Source: Atrichornis clamosus (lineage: Eukaryota; Chordata; Aves; Passeriformes; Menuridae). From it: a stretch of 64,000 nucleotides of DNA. The stretch is from NCBI GenBank assembly GCA_013400975.1, contig WBMZ01010300.1:1-64000 (forward strand). Reading direction: 5' to 3'. The notes beneath the pieces were generated by a model. It was not told the DNA's origin. It made no database searches and saw only the letters and a list, made by a program, of their open reading frames with translations. The translations under genes were made by a program, and so were the position numbers. This document shows, piece after piece, positions 38,464 through 51,159 of the stretch; position 1 is the stretch's first letter, and each line of letters begins with the position of its first letter.

Positions 38464-41400
38464 AATATATTCTCTTGACATTTCCAACATACCCATCTGT
38501 ATGTAATGTATGGCCGTGATTTCTAGCTATGGTCAATGAAGACCATCAAACTGAAACGCAAGTTACTTCTAAAGAGAGTCACACATTGGTGAACTCCTTT
38601 CATCATCTGGTTTAATGGCCAGATGGTAAAAAGCCCATACCTAAACAGATGTAAAAGCCATTTTTATTGCTTAATGAATCAACTGAGTCTGAGCACCTTC
38701 TCTGTAAACAATTTTACTCACAGTATTATAAATAAAGTGGTGCTATTTGAGAATTCTTGTACTACACTGACAAAAATTTGATCAGAAAAGGACTGTGAAA
38801 CAACTTACCAGAGATGATTTAGCAGGGCAGTGATAAAAACAACTGTGACAGGAATCAGGTCTGCTGTTCCCTTTCCTTCTCTGTTTCCTAGAGCACATGA
38901 ATGGAAAGATTTATTACCAAATATATTTGCTTGCAAAGCAGTTATTAGTGCTGACTCCTTTAGAAAATGTATCAGCTCCTTAAAATGTACCAAGTCTGTG
39001 CTACCGAAAAGAGTTACATCTGTATGGCACAAAATGAAAGAGACAATTCTCCCCAGAGGCTCTGGTAGCAATTGCCCAGTTCTGCTCTCAAGGTCTTTGT
39101 TGTTGCTCTGGTGTGAAAGGGCTCTGCAGAACAGTCTGCTGTCCCAGGGATCTCAGGGTGGGAGGCTGCTGGGACAGCCACAGAATTCTCCCCACCTACA
39201 GATGAGAAACACATTAAACTTGCTGGAATCAAAGGCATGCTTTAAATCAGAATTTAGCTTTTGCAGTAAATTGGGCCAATGTGTGGGGCAGTGGAGTGGC
39301 TTAATCTAATCATTGTAAGCAGAACCCTGGTTGCAATCACACAGAGCCTAAACAGAAAGACAGAGAGGAAAACAGAGATGAAGAAGGAGAAAAGAAGGAA
39401 GGAAGGAGACATATATCAAAGAAAACTGGTCATAGCAACACATATTTTTAAAAGTAGGAAACACTGGAGCCAGACAAGAAAGGAACCAAAATGATAAACC
39501 AGAAGCCAAACCCTCTGCTTGTAAAAAAGGGCCAAAATACCAATTTTGAGCTTGTGTGTCCATGTCTTGCAGCTGCCATGCTCCGCCTAGGAGGAGCTCA
39601 TGACCCCGCTGCAGAGCCTGGGATGGCAGTGGTGCAGCACAGCTGGCAGGAATACCTGCTGTGCCAGACCCGGCAAAGATTCCAAAACAGCCTCCTTCCC
39701 ACTTACCCCTGCAGCTCAAGGTCTGTGCTTCATTTCCACTTAGATAATAAGCGAGGGATTTTGCTGAAAGTATTGCAACTAATTACAGACATGAAGATAG
39801 TGGGATTTACTGTGAACAGCCTGGAAAGACCGAAGTAACATTTGTTTTGTTTAATTTAGAAAGCTGTTATTTTTCTCAGTTCCAAGAAAACTAACATGAT
39901 GGCAAGAAATGTGATTGTGCAGATTGCCTGAACTGGTGTTAATTATTTTTTAATCACTGAAAATTAAATTAGGTTTTAAATAGACATTATTAATTCTTGT
40001 CTGGGTTATCCAAAGACAGTGTAACAAGCTAACAGATATTGAATTATAATTACAAGAATATATAATTATATCAATTTTAGAGACTGTAAGAAGGATATAC
40101 TGGCTGTTCAATATAGAATTTACAGCACAGGTTATTTAACCAAAACAATAAAATAAAAAATGATGTAAAATATTATCTTTCATCCTAAATTATTTTGTTT
40201 ATTGCTTTTCATTTTTAATTACCTTGGAGGGTCTGTTTACGTATTTCCATGCACTGCTGTCATGATTTAACGGCAGCCATCAACCAAAAATTTATTTTTC
40301 TACTAATTTGACAATCTGGTGGTCTTTGGTCATGACAATCAGGAAAAAGACATTGTTAGGTGTCTGGGTACTGATAACTAGGGCCCAGGAAGCTGGTGTG
40401 GATCCATTCTGCTCTGGAGCACTTCTATGGGCATAGAACTTTGTGGAGTACATGGATGCCTGGAATTTAGAAAATTGATCCCATATTAATTAAAATAATA
40501 GCTCTCTTTTAATGGCATTAGATTACCGTATTTTGAGGGAGACCAACAGCAGGCTGCATCTGGTTCCACAAAAGTCTCAATGTCAGTGTTAATATCAAGT
40601 ATAGGAAACAGACTGGTCAGACCTAAGTAATTCTTAAACCTTTAATTATAGAACAGTTGAACAAAGATCAGAACAAATGAGACATTCAGGAGATTCAGTT
40701 TTCAATGCTTTATCTTTTTCAGTGACTGAGAAAATGGAAAGAGAATAAAGCATTGTAACTGCTCCCAAGAGCAGCGCCCTCTGACAGTGCCTTTCATCAG
40801 TTGTATGCAAAAAGATCAATCAGAGAATCCGAAAGCTGATCTCCTTGGTGAGCCTGGTATCAGCTGGCAGTCACCAAGGACCATGCTACAGGCCTTGTTT
40901 CATACCTGGATCTGAGGTTAAAGTAACAGGAAATACTTGGTGGTCTTCCATGGCAAGTTTGGGATGGTTTTTTCCTGTGAAGTGCCGTTGCGATATGCCT
41001 ACTAATTCCCTCCTGGAGAATGCCTCCACAAATTTAATTCTCTGTAGAGGGATTAAAAAGGACTCATCTAGACTTCTCTAGATTACTTCCTATACCCCAA
41101 TATGTCAGAAATGTCACACAGGCCATGATTCAAAGTGCTTTGGCAACAGCTGACAAATCCAGGTAGATACTCTGCAAAGACTGCTGCAGTATCTGGACAA
41201 ATGAGTAAGAGGAAAAAAGGAGGGAAGGAGAAAGCAACCTTCTTCTCTCTCACCCCCAATCACTCCTGATCACCCTTAAGACCTGAAGAAAAATCTGCAA
41301 TGAACTGGGTGTTTTGTGGAATGGGAGAATGGTACTTGATCTACAGTGGGGAAGAAATCTCCATGGTCTTCTGGAGTACCAAGATGCCAGAGGCACTGAG

Positions 41401-44400
41401 TGTGACAGACTAAAGCACAAATCTACTCTGACAAATCCCTCTGGAACCACTGCAAAGCCCTGCAGAGGCCAGATTAATATTTAGGAATTTCTGGTCATTA
41501 TTGGTCTAGCACATATTTAACAAAATACAAAGCCTTGTGAATGCCTCATTAAAGGGTACAAGGGAATTCTCAGAAAAAGATGAATAGGAAATACTGCTAT
41601 TTAAGGGACACAATATTGAAAGAAGTCCAGCATTAAATTGCGTTTGAAAAAAATAAAACAATACATTCCTACAAGCAGACAAAGTAGAAAAGAAACACTT
41701 CTTTTTTTTCTTTTTAAAAATCCTCTAAGTGCTGACCTTGAGCTTCACTGTAGATGAGTAAAATATCAGAGAAGAAACTTCATTTAAACAAATATAAAAC
41801 TGATTTGCAGTCCATTTGTTGACAGCCCTGTAACACTGTCTGGCAAACAGATACCAATCTGGATAAGAAATCTGTTCGATTAGCGCGGAAAGATGGCTAC
41901 AGATGGAAGTGGCTGTGTGGAGGAGCCCAGCCAGCCAGTGACAGGGTTGCTTTCCTCAGGAGGTCCAAAGTTGGAAACAAAATGATGGGGCCAAAATTTT
42001 ATTTTGCATCAAAGCATGTCAGGATTTTCAGCCATCTGTACCCCACTATTCTCTTGAGGGAAAGCAACCTTTGACAGGCCAGCTTTTGCTAAAAGAAGAG
42101 GAGTGGCTAATTGGATTCCTAATCCATTAATACTAATCTTTTCACTGAAGTGACAGCAAGTGTGATCTGTTATCTTTGCTTCCCCTGCTGCTTTATGTGG
42201 TCGTGTAAAACTGGAGCATGGAATTGGTTGTTGCTGCTCACACTTCACTGGTGTCATCTCCAAAGGCTCTGCATAAGCTGAACCAATGACCTGATTGGTG
42301 CTGCAGAAGTCTCTGGCCAAATTCAGCCATATAGGGACAGGATTTACTTGTAGGTAAATCCATGCTCTGGTACTTTGGAAGAAGTAGTGCATATTTACAT
42401 GGGAGCTAAATTTGGTGTACAGTTTTAAAATTCCTTTCCGAGCACTATTTATTGCAATCCACAGAAATGAAAAGAGGTTATTTTTTTCTGTGTAGGGATG
42501 AGCAGGTTTTATGATGAGTTTGTACAATTAGACTTTGTTCCTCAGATGAAAAGATGCAAATGATGCAAAGTGTATTGCAACTTTACTCCTTTAATGACTC
42601 AACCACATATTGGAAATTACATTATGAAGCTGCATTTTTTTACCTTGTTCAATTTAGTGAGACAGAGCAAGAAGGGGTACATTGAAAGCATCTGTGAGCC
42701 CAGATTATTCAAGGCACGTGCTGTAGGTAATCTGAACTCTCCAAAATTACTCCCGTTTTGCTCTTTCATTCTCTCTCAGCCAAGCACGGTTTGCCATCAA
42801 CTCTCATCCTAAGCATAGGAAAAAAGCGTTGGGAAGAAGAAAAGATGCTGTAATAGTGCAAGATCTACAGGTAAAATACATAAAACTGAGTCGAATGTTT
42901 TAAAACCCCATACATTTTTGTTAGAGAACTCCCAGATAGGTCTCAGTGAAACATACATGTTGAAGCAAAACTTGCGAGCATTTGGGTTGAATTTCTTAGG
43001 GCATACAGATTTAAGAATGTATTTTTAAGAGAATGAATCACTAACAACTGTCACATTTGAGGAGCTCGCAGTCTGAAAATTCTTTATGTAGACCATTACT
43101 GTGCTGGCTTACCTAAAGCATGTAAAAAAGTGTGAACAAATGAAGGGAGAATATGAACAAAAGAGAAGGAAAGGAGACGAGGGGACTCAAGGTACCACAA
43201 GAAGCTGTATGCCAGTGATGTAAATGAATGCTGTTCACATCCATTGGAGGCAGCTGAGGCAGAAGCACTGGCTGATGGCCTTGCAGCATGGCTAGTTGGG
43301 CCTGTACGTAACAGATCAGCAGCTGTCTGCAGTCTGTCTCCACTGTGGTTTGCCCTGTGGCTACGCCCTGAGTTGTAACCGGTGACAGAACTACAAGGAA
43401 ATATCTAACCAGGACAAGAATTGAGGTTATTCAGACAAGCCTGCAGTAAGATGAGGACAGCAGCAAGGTCAGCTGGATGGTATCAGACTACAAGAACAGC
43501 CTGGTTTCCTGTCTTCGAGCAAAAATAGTAACTTCTACACCACCAGCCCTCACTCTCATCTTTTTGTAAGCAAACTGAAGTCCTCAAACTATAGCCTCTG
43601 AAGTAGTTCAGATTTCCTGGTAGAAAGTTGAAAAGTAGGTGTCCTTATCACACGCTAGGAATGTGCTATCTGCACATCCATGAACAAGTATTTTATGACT
43701 TTTAGAAATGACACATGCTCCAACATTAGACTCACTGAACAGGGAGAGCAGAAAGTGGCACTGGAGACACTCAGAAATGCTGCAGCCTGGGCCCACCTTC
43801 AGACTGGATTCTCTGAACATCCACACAAAGGGAGTTTGGTCTCGTTGTCATGGGTGTCTGAGACAGGACAAGGCCTCTGAGCCAGGTCCAGGGGTGTGAC
43901 AGGAATACAGGATGAGCCATACCAGCACTGTGTCCTGCCAGTCTAGAGGCGGCTGTGATGTTCTGTGACTTTGGCAAGGTACATCATGGAGACTTTCCTT
44001 CTTAAAAATACATAACCACACTATGAAGGGAAGACTTAGCCAATCTGGTACGGACCTCCCACTTTTCGTGGGAGCAGGAAGGAAGCCCACAAACGTATAT
44101 GGACTAGAATCCCTTTCTGCCCCAATCTGTAAGCTAGTTTTGAAGGTTTAGGGGGTCATTTTAGTTGTCTGGGGAAACTAGCACTGTATTTGTACTCCAG
44201 GTTTGAGTCCCATGGCCATGATAGAGCTGGTTGGTTTTAAACTAGATACTTGCAAGCTGTTAGCAGGACAGCTGTGGAAGTGCAGAAACCAATGTGTGCT
44301 GCAACATCTACCTGAGAAGTTCAGTAAGTTGTCTAGCTGTTCATTTTAAGATGCCTTTGGCATGCCTACATTAACTGCAATAACAATATATTTTGTCCTG

Positions 44401-44889
44401 CTTAGTCACCTTTTGATAGCATCCTGCTTATTTACACAGAACATCGTAAGTCCTGCTGCCCCTTACCCCAGGATTCAGTGTAATATTAGATATTTTCATC
44501 AGCCAGTATTCGATATTTAAACTTTGCTGCATGCCTGGGGTATTCAGTTACTGAAAAGAGCATGATTGATTTTTATATTTGTCTCTTACGCCCACCAGTC
44601 TCAGTTACAATTTAGCTATTTCCCCAGCTGAACAATGCTAATGACTTTGAAAAGCAGTTAAGTGGAAGATAAATTTCAATTAGTAGGTAAAAGCCTTAAG
44701 GTAAGCTGTGGTAGGGCATATCTTTTTTTAGTATGAACTGTTCATACAAATTACTATTTATAACTGTTCAGTGTACAGTGAAGATGAAAGAACACCCTCC
44801 TCCCCCAGTTTCTAGTCACCCCCTACCAAAAATCAATTATCTCCCACATCTTCCCAGGGCATTAGTACAGAGCTGAGGGAAAGGAACAT
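38464..44889. other. Unassigned sequence with two moderately long open frames
   Basis: No repeat family is recognised. A + frame of 159 codons (38830-39309) opens with GTG, a + frame of 115 codons (39491-39838) opens with ATG, and a minus frame of 172 codons (42009-42527) opens with TTG. None shows a domain, a signal peptide or similarity I recognise, and I do not call them genes. Bases 39360-39415 are purine-rich, and 39840-40220 are very AT-rich with repeated AATTA words. A CTCF-like motif at 40773 is listed separately. Confidence 0.3.
40773..40787 (-). promoter_or_regulatory. CTCF-like motif
   Basis: Read on the minus strand the site is CTGTCAGAGGGCGCT. It keeps the CAGAGGGCGC core of the CTCF consensus but departs from it at the 5' CCA part. 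Prediction by eye only. Confidence 0.35.
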
Positions 44890-45030
44890 GAATCACAAAT
44901 CAATCATTAAGGTTGGAAAATACTTCCAAGATCATCAAGTCCAAGTTTTGACAGAACACCACCATATCAAATAAACCATAGCACTAAGTGCCACATCCAG
45001 TTGTTTCTTGAACAGGAAGGATGAAAATAC
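44890..45030 (-). repeat. CR1 LINE 3' fragment, older subfamily
   Basis: AATCATTAAGGTTGGAAAATA, TCCAAGATCATCAAGTCCAA, ACCATATCAAATAAACCATAG and CACTAAGTGCCACATCCAG mark a minus-strand CR1 3' end. Its wording is close to the copy at 60551. Beyond about 45030 a weakly similar stretch may continue to about 45075. Confidence 0.85.
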
Positions 45031-46658
45031 CTTCTTCCATCATGCACTGCTGACATTCCTAACTGGGCTGCCAAGTTCTAGTTGGCCTTCTAGCTCTAAA
45101 TGCTCGAGAGAGTAGCAAAATGAGTGCAAGTTATTATACATAATGGGTACAGTTTCATGTGATAATCACTGAAAAAATTGTTACAAAATCCAATACAAGG
45201 TTTTAGCAACAGAAATTCCATTGAACAGGCAAAAAACATTGCTATTCTCCAAGGGGAGCTAACTGCTGAAATGCACTGTGCAGTTCTAGGCAGACCCTAA
45301 ATCACAGCAGTATCAGAACAAATTTAGGATTATATCTCTGTCTCCTCATGCTTCAGAACACAGTCCAGACTGTAATTCTGGGGATGGAGGAACTTCTAGA
45401 GATTATTTCATTACAGATCAGAGTGAGTTTTGCCTTTGATGTTGGCTAATGTGCTGCTTTTTTTTCCCTAATCTCGTTTTCCTCCTGCTGGCCACAGAGC
45501 TGAGCAGTGAACACATGCATGATACTGACTCCTGTTTTCTGGTGTTAAACCAAAGCCAGAAATTAGTGCATAGGTCAAGAGGAGGTGAGGCAGACAAAAG
45601 CATTTGCAAAGAGAGGCCCCAAAATGGATGAAAGGACATATACAAAAATCCCCCACGCTGGAGCGCAGCCCGTGCTGTACTGCAGGAAGTAACTCCAGGA
45701 AGGACTCAATGGAGAAAAACCTTCAGTGTGCTGAAGAGGGTGAATTCATACAGTTGTTACTCTTCCTTTTCCTCCTCTCAGATAAATGAGTTGCAGGGAG
45801 TGTAGGAAACAGACCGTATTTGCATGAAGGATTCTGTGTCCTGGCCCATGGAGTGATCAGAAAAGTAACAGGAGCTCTAAAAAAAGCATATTCTTAGAAA
45901 CTGCGTCATCTGAACAGATGCAGTGCTGTTAAAGTTCACTGGATAAACTAGGTTTTATTTTCTACAGCATCTCTTTAAATACAGCAACAAGAAGTCATCA
46001 GGTTCATGGGTGCATACCCACTGGAATGTTTTGCTGCACATTAATAACTCCACAGCACTAGGTTCCAGCTACGTCGGCCAAAACAAACATAAAGAAGTTT
46101 TTGGTTTCAATCCCACATATCACCTCTGGGAATTGCGTTGAAACTTCCTGTTTTCTCCACTACCTGCCATGCATTTCACAGCCTACAAATGGGAGCTAGC
46201 AAAGAGCTTTCAGAGATCATACTTGGAAGCAAACCAAAGAGCAAGAAAGCAGCTTCAGAGTAAAACAAATGGCTTGAAAAACCTGCCTGTGAAATATGGG
46301 CAGGGAAAGGGGCTTATGAAAAGGATACCATTCATCCAGGATTCCTTTTCAATGTGACTGTACCAAACCAGCAAAGTTCTCGCACTGAACTTCAACACAG
46401 AACTGCACCCCAGCAGCCTCCTGGCTCCGCACAGACATCTCCACCATACTCTGTGCCTGCAGGCACTGAGAGGAACAGAAAGGTTGTCCCTGCTCCGTGA
46501 TTTTAAAGGAAGGTGGAAACAAACATTTGCTTTACTCAACAGCGATACTTCTCCAAATACCCTGATTGGGCGTCAGCTGCTGCATATTGCCTGTTACTTT
46601 TCTTGCCTCTGCATCGGCACAGGAGAAGGAGAGCCTGAAACTCTCGGCTGGCCACTTA
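45031..46658. other. Unassigned sequence
   Basis: No gene or repeat recognised. A T-run lies near 45460 and several unremarkable frames of about 60-90 codons occur on both strands. Confidence 0.35.
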
Positions 46659-46972
46659 CAGAATCATAGAATGGCCTGGGTTGGAAGGGACCTTGATCAT
46701 CCAGTTGCAAGATCATCCAATTCCAACCCCTCTGTTGTGGGCAGGGACACCTTCCACTAGACCACCTTTCTCAGAGCTCCATCCAACCTGGCCTTGAACA
46801 CTTTCCAGGGTTGGGACATCCACAACTTCTCTGGGCAAAATGATTCAATGCCTCACTGCCCTCACAGTAAAGATTTTTTTCCTAGTATCTAATCTAAACC
46901 AGCCCTCTTTCATTCTGAAGCTATTGCCCCTTGTCTTGTTACTACATGCTCTTGTAAGTACTCTCTTTCCCC
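46659..46972 (-). repeat. CR1 LINE 3' fragment with a short internal duplication
   Basis: A well-kept CR1 3' end in minus orientation opens with AGAATCATAGAATGG and runs through GGGCAGGGACACCTTCCACT, CCAACCTGGCCTTGAACAC and ATCTAATCTAAACC to GCCCCTTGTCTTGTTACTAC. Within the terminal region the word GATCATCCA(A/G)TT occurs twice back to back (46695-46710 and 46711-46725), a 15-16-bp tandem duplication not usual for the family. The preserved terminus suggests a younger copy than those at 2950 or 20934. Confidence 0.94.
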
Positions 46973-47279
46973 TGGACAATTACCATTATTGATTTTCTAA
47001 AGAACAGATTTCCAGTGTATTAAAAAATATGATAATATTCAACAAAGCCCTTGGTGAGGAGCAGGCTGCTCTTTCACATAAATTCGGTCAATAGTGAGGG
47101 ACAGAAAAGTCTCTTAACAATTTAGTGTTTCTCATGTAGAAAACTTCAAATTGACTGGGCTTCAGAGGCTGCTACTTTGCTGTGTGACATTTAGCTCCTG
47201 ACGTCTGAGAAACAAGTAAAATCTTGTGGACAGCCTGGTGACTACAGCCATAGTAGTGGGTAGAAGTTGGACCACTTTT
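46973..47279. other. Unassigned spacer between two CR1 copies
   Basis: About 300 AT-rich bases between neighbouring CR1 fragments. Nothing recognised. Confidence 0.4.
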
Positions 47280-47520
47280 GAATCATAAAATCATAGAACA
47301 TGTTGAGTAGGAAGGAACCCACAAGGATCACTGAAGTCCAACTCCTGGCCCTGCACAGGACACCCCAAGAGTCACACCCTCTGCCTGAGAGCATTGTCCA
47401 AACACTTCTTGAACTCTGTCAGGCTTGGTGCTGTGACCATTTCCCTGGGGAGCCTGCTCCAGTGCCCAACCACCCTCTGGGTGAAGAGCCTTTTCCTAAT
47501 ATTTAACCTAAACCTCTTTA
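47280..47520 (-). repeat. CR1 LINE 3' fragment, different subfamily
   Basis: It starts with AATCATAAAATCATAGAACA, then GAAGGAACCCACAAGGATCA, CTCCTGGCCCTGCACAGGAC, GAGAGCATTGTCCAAACAC and TTTTCCTAATATTTAACC. Orientation is minus. The ACCCACAAGGATCA wording differs from the copies at 46659 and 62112 and matches the internal scrap at 25515, so at least two CR1 subfamilies have landed within 1 kb. Confidence 0.92.
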
Positions 47521-48008
47521 TTTCCATACTTTAAACAAGGGCAAATGTAATTTTTAGCCATTTATTAGTAGCAGTGAAAAATTTCACATGCTCACGAACA
47601 CTTTAAGGTGGCTTTGGTCCAGAAAAAAAAGCATCACCATCTTTCCCTGCAGTATATAAACCTCATGAGTATCTTTAAATCTGCTCCACTTTTTGGTCCC
47701 CAATTCAGTAAAAAATTAGGACGTTCATCTATGACCTATTTTCTATTACTAAGAATCAATCAGTTTGCAGTAGTAACAGATAATAGAGTCCAATGCTGTG
47801 ATAACAGGAAAGACAACATATTGACATTTAGTGCAATAAAAACAGGTTCACATAAAACTTTTTTACAGGTTCTGGGAAGCAGATGGACATTATGCCATTA
47901 CAAATAAATAAAATAAACAAATCAGGTAGAATTTTTCTTCCCCCCTACACGTCAAGTTTTTTATTTGTGGTCCAAGATGTCTTCTAATCACAAGAGTGAT
48001 GATATTTC

Positions 48009-48340
48009 TGTTGTGAGTTGACCTTGTCTGGGTTCCAGGTGTTCACCAAAGCTGCTCTTATTACTCCCCTCCTCAGCTAGACAGGGGAGAGAGAATATAA
48101 AGAAAGGCTCATGAGGTGAGATAAGGACAGGGACAGATCACTCACCAGTTACTGTCACAGGCAAAACAGACTTGACTTGGGGAAATTAGCTTAATTTATT
48201 ACCAATCAAGTCTGAGTAGGATAATGAGAAATAAAACCAAATCTTAAAACATTAAAAAAATCATTCATTCCTACCAATACTAAAAGAGGGCTGGAAGTCC
48301 TTATTCCCAACTCCATCCCCTGAGAAACATTCTCACATTA
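48009..48340 (-). mobile_element. Partial LTR of a bird endogenous retrovirus, minus strand
   Basis: Starting at TGTTGTGAGTTGACCTTG, the sequence follows a common bird LTR family as I remember it: CAGGTGTTCACCAAAGC, GACAGGGGAGAGAGAATATA, GGACAGGGACAGATCACTCA and CAAAACAGACTTGACTTGG. The TG at 48009 would be the complement of the 3' terminal CA, so the element reads leftwards. An AATAAA signal on the minus strand (complement of 48195-48200) fits the 3' part of an LTR. After about 48300 the similarity fades and I cannot find the other LTR end, so this is a truncated or eroded copy. Confidence 0.7.
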
Positions 48341-50488
48341 CTCTGCTTGGGTAAGAAAGAGACAGTGGGCAAGTGCGGTTTCATTTCTGCTCCACTCTGA
48401 CTTTCCAGAAGGACACTGCTTTCACAAATCAGGTCCATACCTCCAAAGCAGTGAGGTGAGCACCAAATGATGGCTTCTTAAGCCTAAACAAGTTGATGTG
48501 CTTGTTGTGCTGTCTAGTGTTGGAACGTCCCTGCACAGCCCAGCTGCATGTGCATGCAACACAGCACAGTGTCTCTTTGCTAAGGATGTGCATCTCCTTC
48601 AAGCCCTCAATTAGAGAGTTGATGGTTGCCCTCAGGCAGCATATGATGTCCTCTGACTTGCTGCTGGTGACCAAAACTCTCAGGTACTCAAATCTCATCA
48701 TCTTAATCACCATCACTTCCTGCTCCTTCCACTCTGTATCCATCTCCAGCCCCTCATGCCATGAGCTCCACAATACAGTTTTGTGCCCTTCCTTTCTTTG
48801 TGTCTATGTGGGGAATCCAGAGAAGGTTATCAAGTATATAGAAAGGTTGGGGAACATTAGGGAGAAGTACTATACACACTTGACCCATTGCCATTGTTTT
48901 CCTTTAGCAGCTACTTCTTCCCTTTTTTCCCCAAGCTATAGATGTTTACTAATAAATAATTACACAATTAGCAGGATTTTACACCTGCCATTGACTCCTT
49001 CGTGCCTTTCAGTCACCAGCAGGCTTCAGTTCCAGGTAATTCTGTGTGCTGTGGCGCTCCCTGGAGCTTGGTCTTACCACAGAAGGGATGCTTGGCATTT
49101 CCTCTCTGACCTTCTGCTGCAGTTCTTTATTGATCTTGGGCATGTTCAGCACCCAATGGAGCCCCTGGTCCAGGGATCACACTTTGTCCAGTCCATTGTT
49201 TGAGACCTCACAAACCTCCCACCCACTTCTCTTCAGAGGAGTACCTCCTGCTGCAGCAGCACTCTCTCCGGGACTAAGCAGCATCCATTTTGGGGCCCTC
49301 CCCATTCTGCTCCTCCCACAGCCCCTCAGCCTCTGTCTCTGCCTGCTGGAGCAAGCACTTGCAGTGAGAGCTCTCACTACTACCTCAGGACATCTTGCAA
49401 CAATTTCCCCTCTCGAAGTTCTCCAGTTTTATGAAGCACCTACTCATTCTGTAATGGCCGTGATCAGTTCACTGACACACAAAATCAGGGCTAGATCAGC
49501 CTTTGGTCAGATCCTCCATCACTGCTTTAATGTGTGTCTGTCCCTGACTCGTCCACGTCCCTTCACTTTGCCCTTGCGTACCTGCAAGCAGTTATAACAA
49601 GAAAAGAAGGGGTACAGAAATTCTGGCCTTTGTTTTCTTCAGTCTCTCCCAGCACGTCTGCTAAAAGCTGTCCTCTTTGGCACTCCTATAACCCGCTTTG
49701 GAAGGGACGCCTTTGTTGGGGATCCAGTTGGCTGCCCTTCCCCAGGAGGAAAGGATGTGTGCCAAGGAGCGTGGCCAGGCAAGGCTGAAAACCTCCCTCT
49801 TAAACCTCTTTTATCATTGCTGAGGACTCCAACAAGGGACGTATCCATGTGACCGGCAGCCCTGAATGCAGGGGCATTGCAGGAGGTGGAGAACGCTCTG
49901 CCAGAGTGCTACTCACACATCTCTCTCCCAGGGAGGAAACCACCAGGCAATGGGGTCTAAATGACTCATACTCTGCTTGCATATTTTAAATATCCACCAA
50001 CTTTGCCTCTCCTGAGGCATAAAAGAAGATGTTATTCACAATAACACTGTTATAACAGTTTCTAAAAGTCTTCCCTTTAAGGTCCTGAAGGGAGAATAAA
50101 GCTGAGTGTTAACCTAGACATGTTTCACAACCCAAAATCTCCATATTGTGACCCAGGAAGCCTCTGATGTGATTACCCTTGTCGCTGCAGCACCTTAGTT
50201 AGTAGAAGTATTTTTTCTTCACTACTAGATGAGTGGTTAACAATGTTTTACTAATATAAACTATTTAACAGATTTCCCTGATTTTTGGTAAAGCTACACG
50301 AAGAAACAAGAACAAACTGACTGATTTCTGGCAGGTCTGTCTGGAACAAATGGCAGAGGCAGCACTGTTGTCTACAGACTTGCTGTTCCTACATGGGGAA
50401 TCTCTTCACCAGCCTGACTGAATTACAGTAAAGTACTACCAAGGAATTTAAGTTCCAAGGAGGTTTAAAATAAAGAAAATAATGCAGA
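48341..50488. other. Unassigned sequence with the longest open frame in the window
   Basis: A + frame is open over 48496-49203 (ATG to stop, about 235 codons), overlapped by a minus frame of 114 codons (48429-48773) and a + frame of 183 codons (49046-49597). The translations are rich in Leu, Ser, His and Cys and contain no domain I recognise. The block begins where the minus-strand LTR fades, so it may be internal sequence of that element, read on either strand, or host DNA. I do not call a gene. Confidence 0.3.
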
Positions 50489-50823
50489 AAAAAAAAATAA
50501 AGTCACCTTTTGAAGATTACCAGCATGCTAAGTCCACACCACAGGCATTGCTGTGACTGTATTTTGCAGATGCATCTAACCTAGCATTAAAAGATGCCAG
50601 CAGTCTGGGAACAGCATAACAGATGTGCAGAGACCCACACTGATGCTATTCTGTAAAATCAGTGGCAGTACTAAGAATAAAACTGGAGGGCTACATCTCT
50701 AGTAGTAAATAAAACAGGCTAGACACTTTTCCGTAGCCTGAAGCAATGCAACACGGCCTGGCACACGTACAAAAAGCTAAACTGTTCCCTTTTGCCTCTA
50801 GACATGATGGTCATAACTGAACC
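50489..50823 (+). repeat. Copy 1 of a 335-bp near-identical tandem duplication
   Basis: This block is repeated at 50825-51159 with an offset of 336 bases. Reading both line by line I find a single difference, G at 50733 versus A at 51069. It begins in an A-run and ends at AACTGAACC, exactly at the N. The content itself is unassigned single-copy sequence. Confidence 0.95.
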
Positions 50824-50824
50824 N
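50824..50824. other. Single-N assembly join
   Basis: This is the only ambiguous base I noticed, and it sits precisely between the two copies of the duplicated block. A one-N spacer at such a place marks a join between overlapping contigs or haplotypes that was not collapsed. Confidence 0.9.
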
Positions 50825-51159
50825 AAAAAAAAATAAAGTCACCTTTTGAAGATTACCAGCATGCTAAGTCCACACCACAGGCATTGCTGTGACTGTATTT
50901 TGCAGATGCATCTAACCTAGCATTAAAAGATGCCAGCAGTCTGGGAACAGCATAACAGATGTGCAGAGACCCACACTGATGCTATTCTGTAAAATCAGTG
51001 GCAGTACTAAGAATAAAACTGGAGGGCTACATCTCTAGTAGTAAATAAAACAGGCTAGACACTTTTCCATAGCCTGAAGCAATGCAACACGGCCTGGCAC
51101 ACGTACAAAAAGCTAAACTGTTCCCTTTTGCCTCTAGACATGATGGTCATAACTGAACC
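50825..51159 (+). repeat. Copy 2 of the 335-bp duplication
   Basis: It is the same sequence as 50489-50823 apart from A at 51069. Genuine unique sequence resumes at CACCCATTAGG right after it. Together with the N this points to a false duplication; in the real chromosome one copy is probably absent. Confidence 0.95.

Noticed and set aside
38830..39309. 159-codon + frame as a gene
   Set aside because: Opens with GTG, lacks any recognisable motif and has no splice or promoter context.
48496..49203. 235-codon + open frame as a protein-coding gene
   Set aside because: No recognisable domain, overlapped by open frames on the other strand and next to an LTR. Openness alone is not enough evidence.
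50489..51159. Biological tandem duplication or array
   Set aside because: The single N exactly at the junction and near-complete identity fit an assembly join far better.
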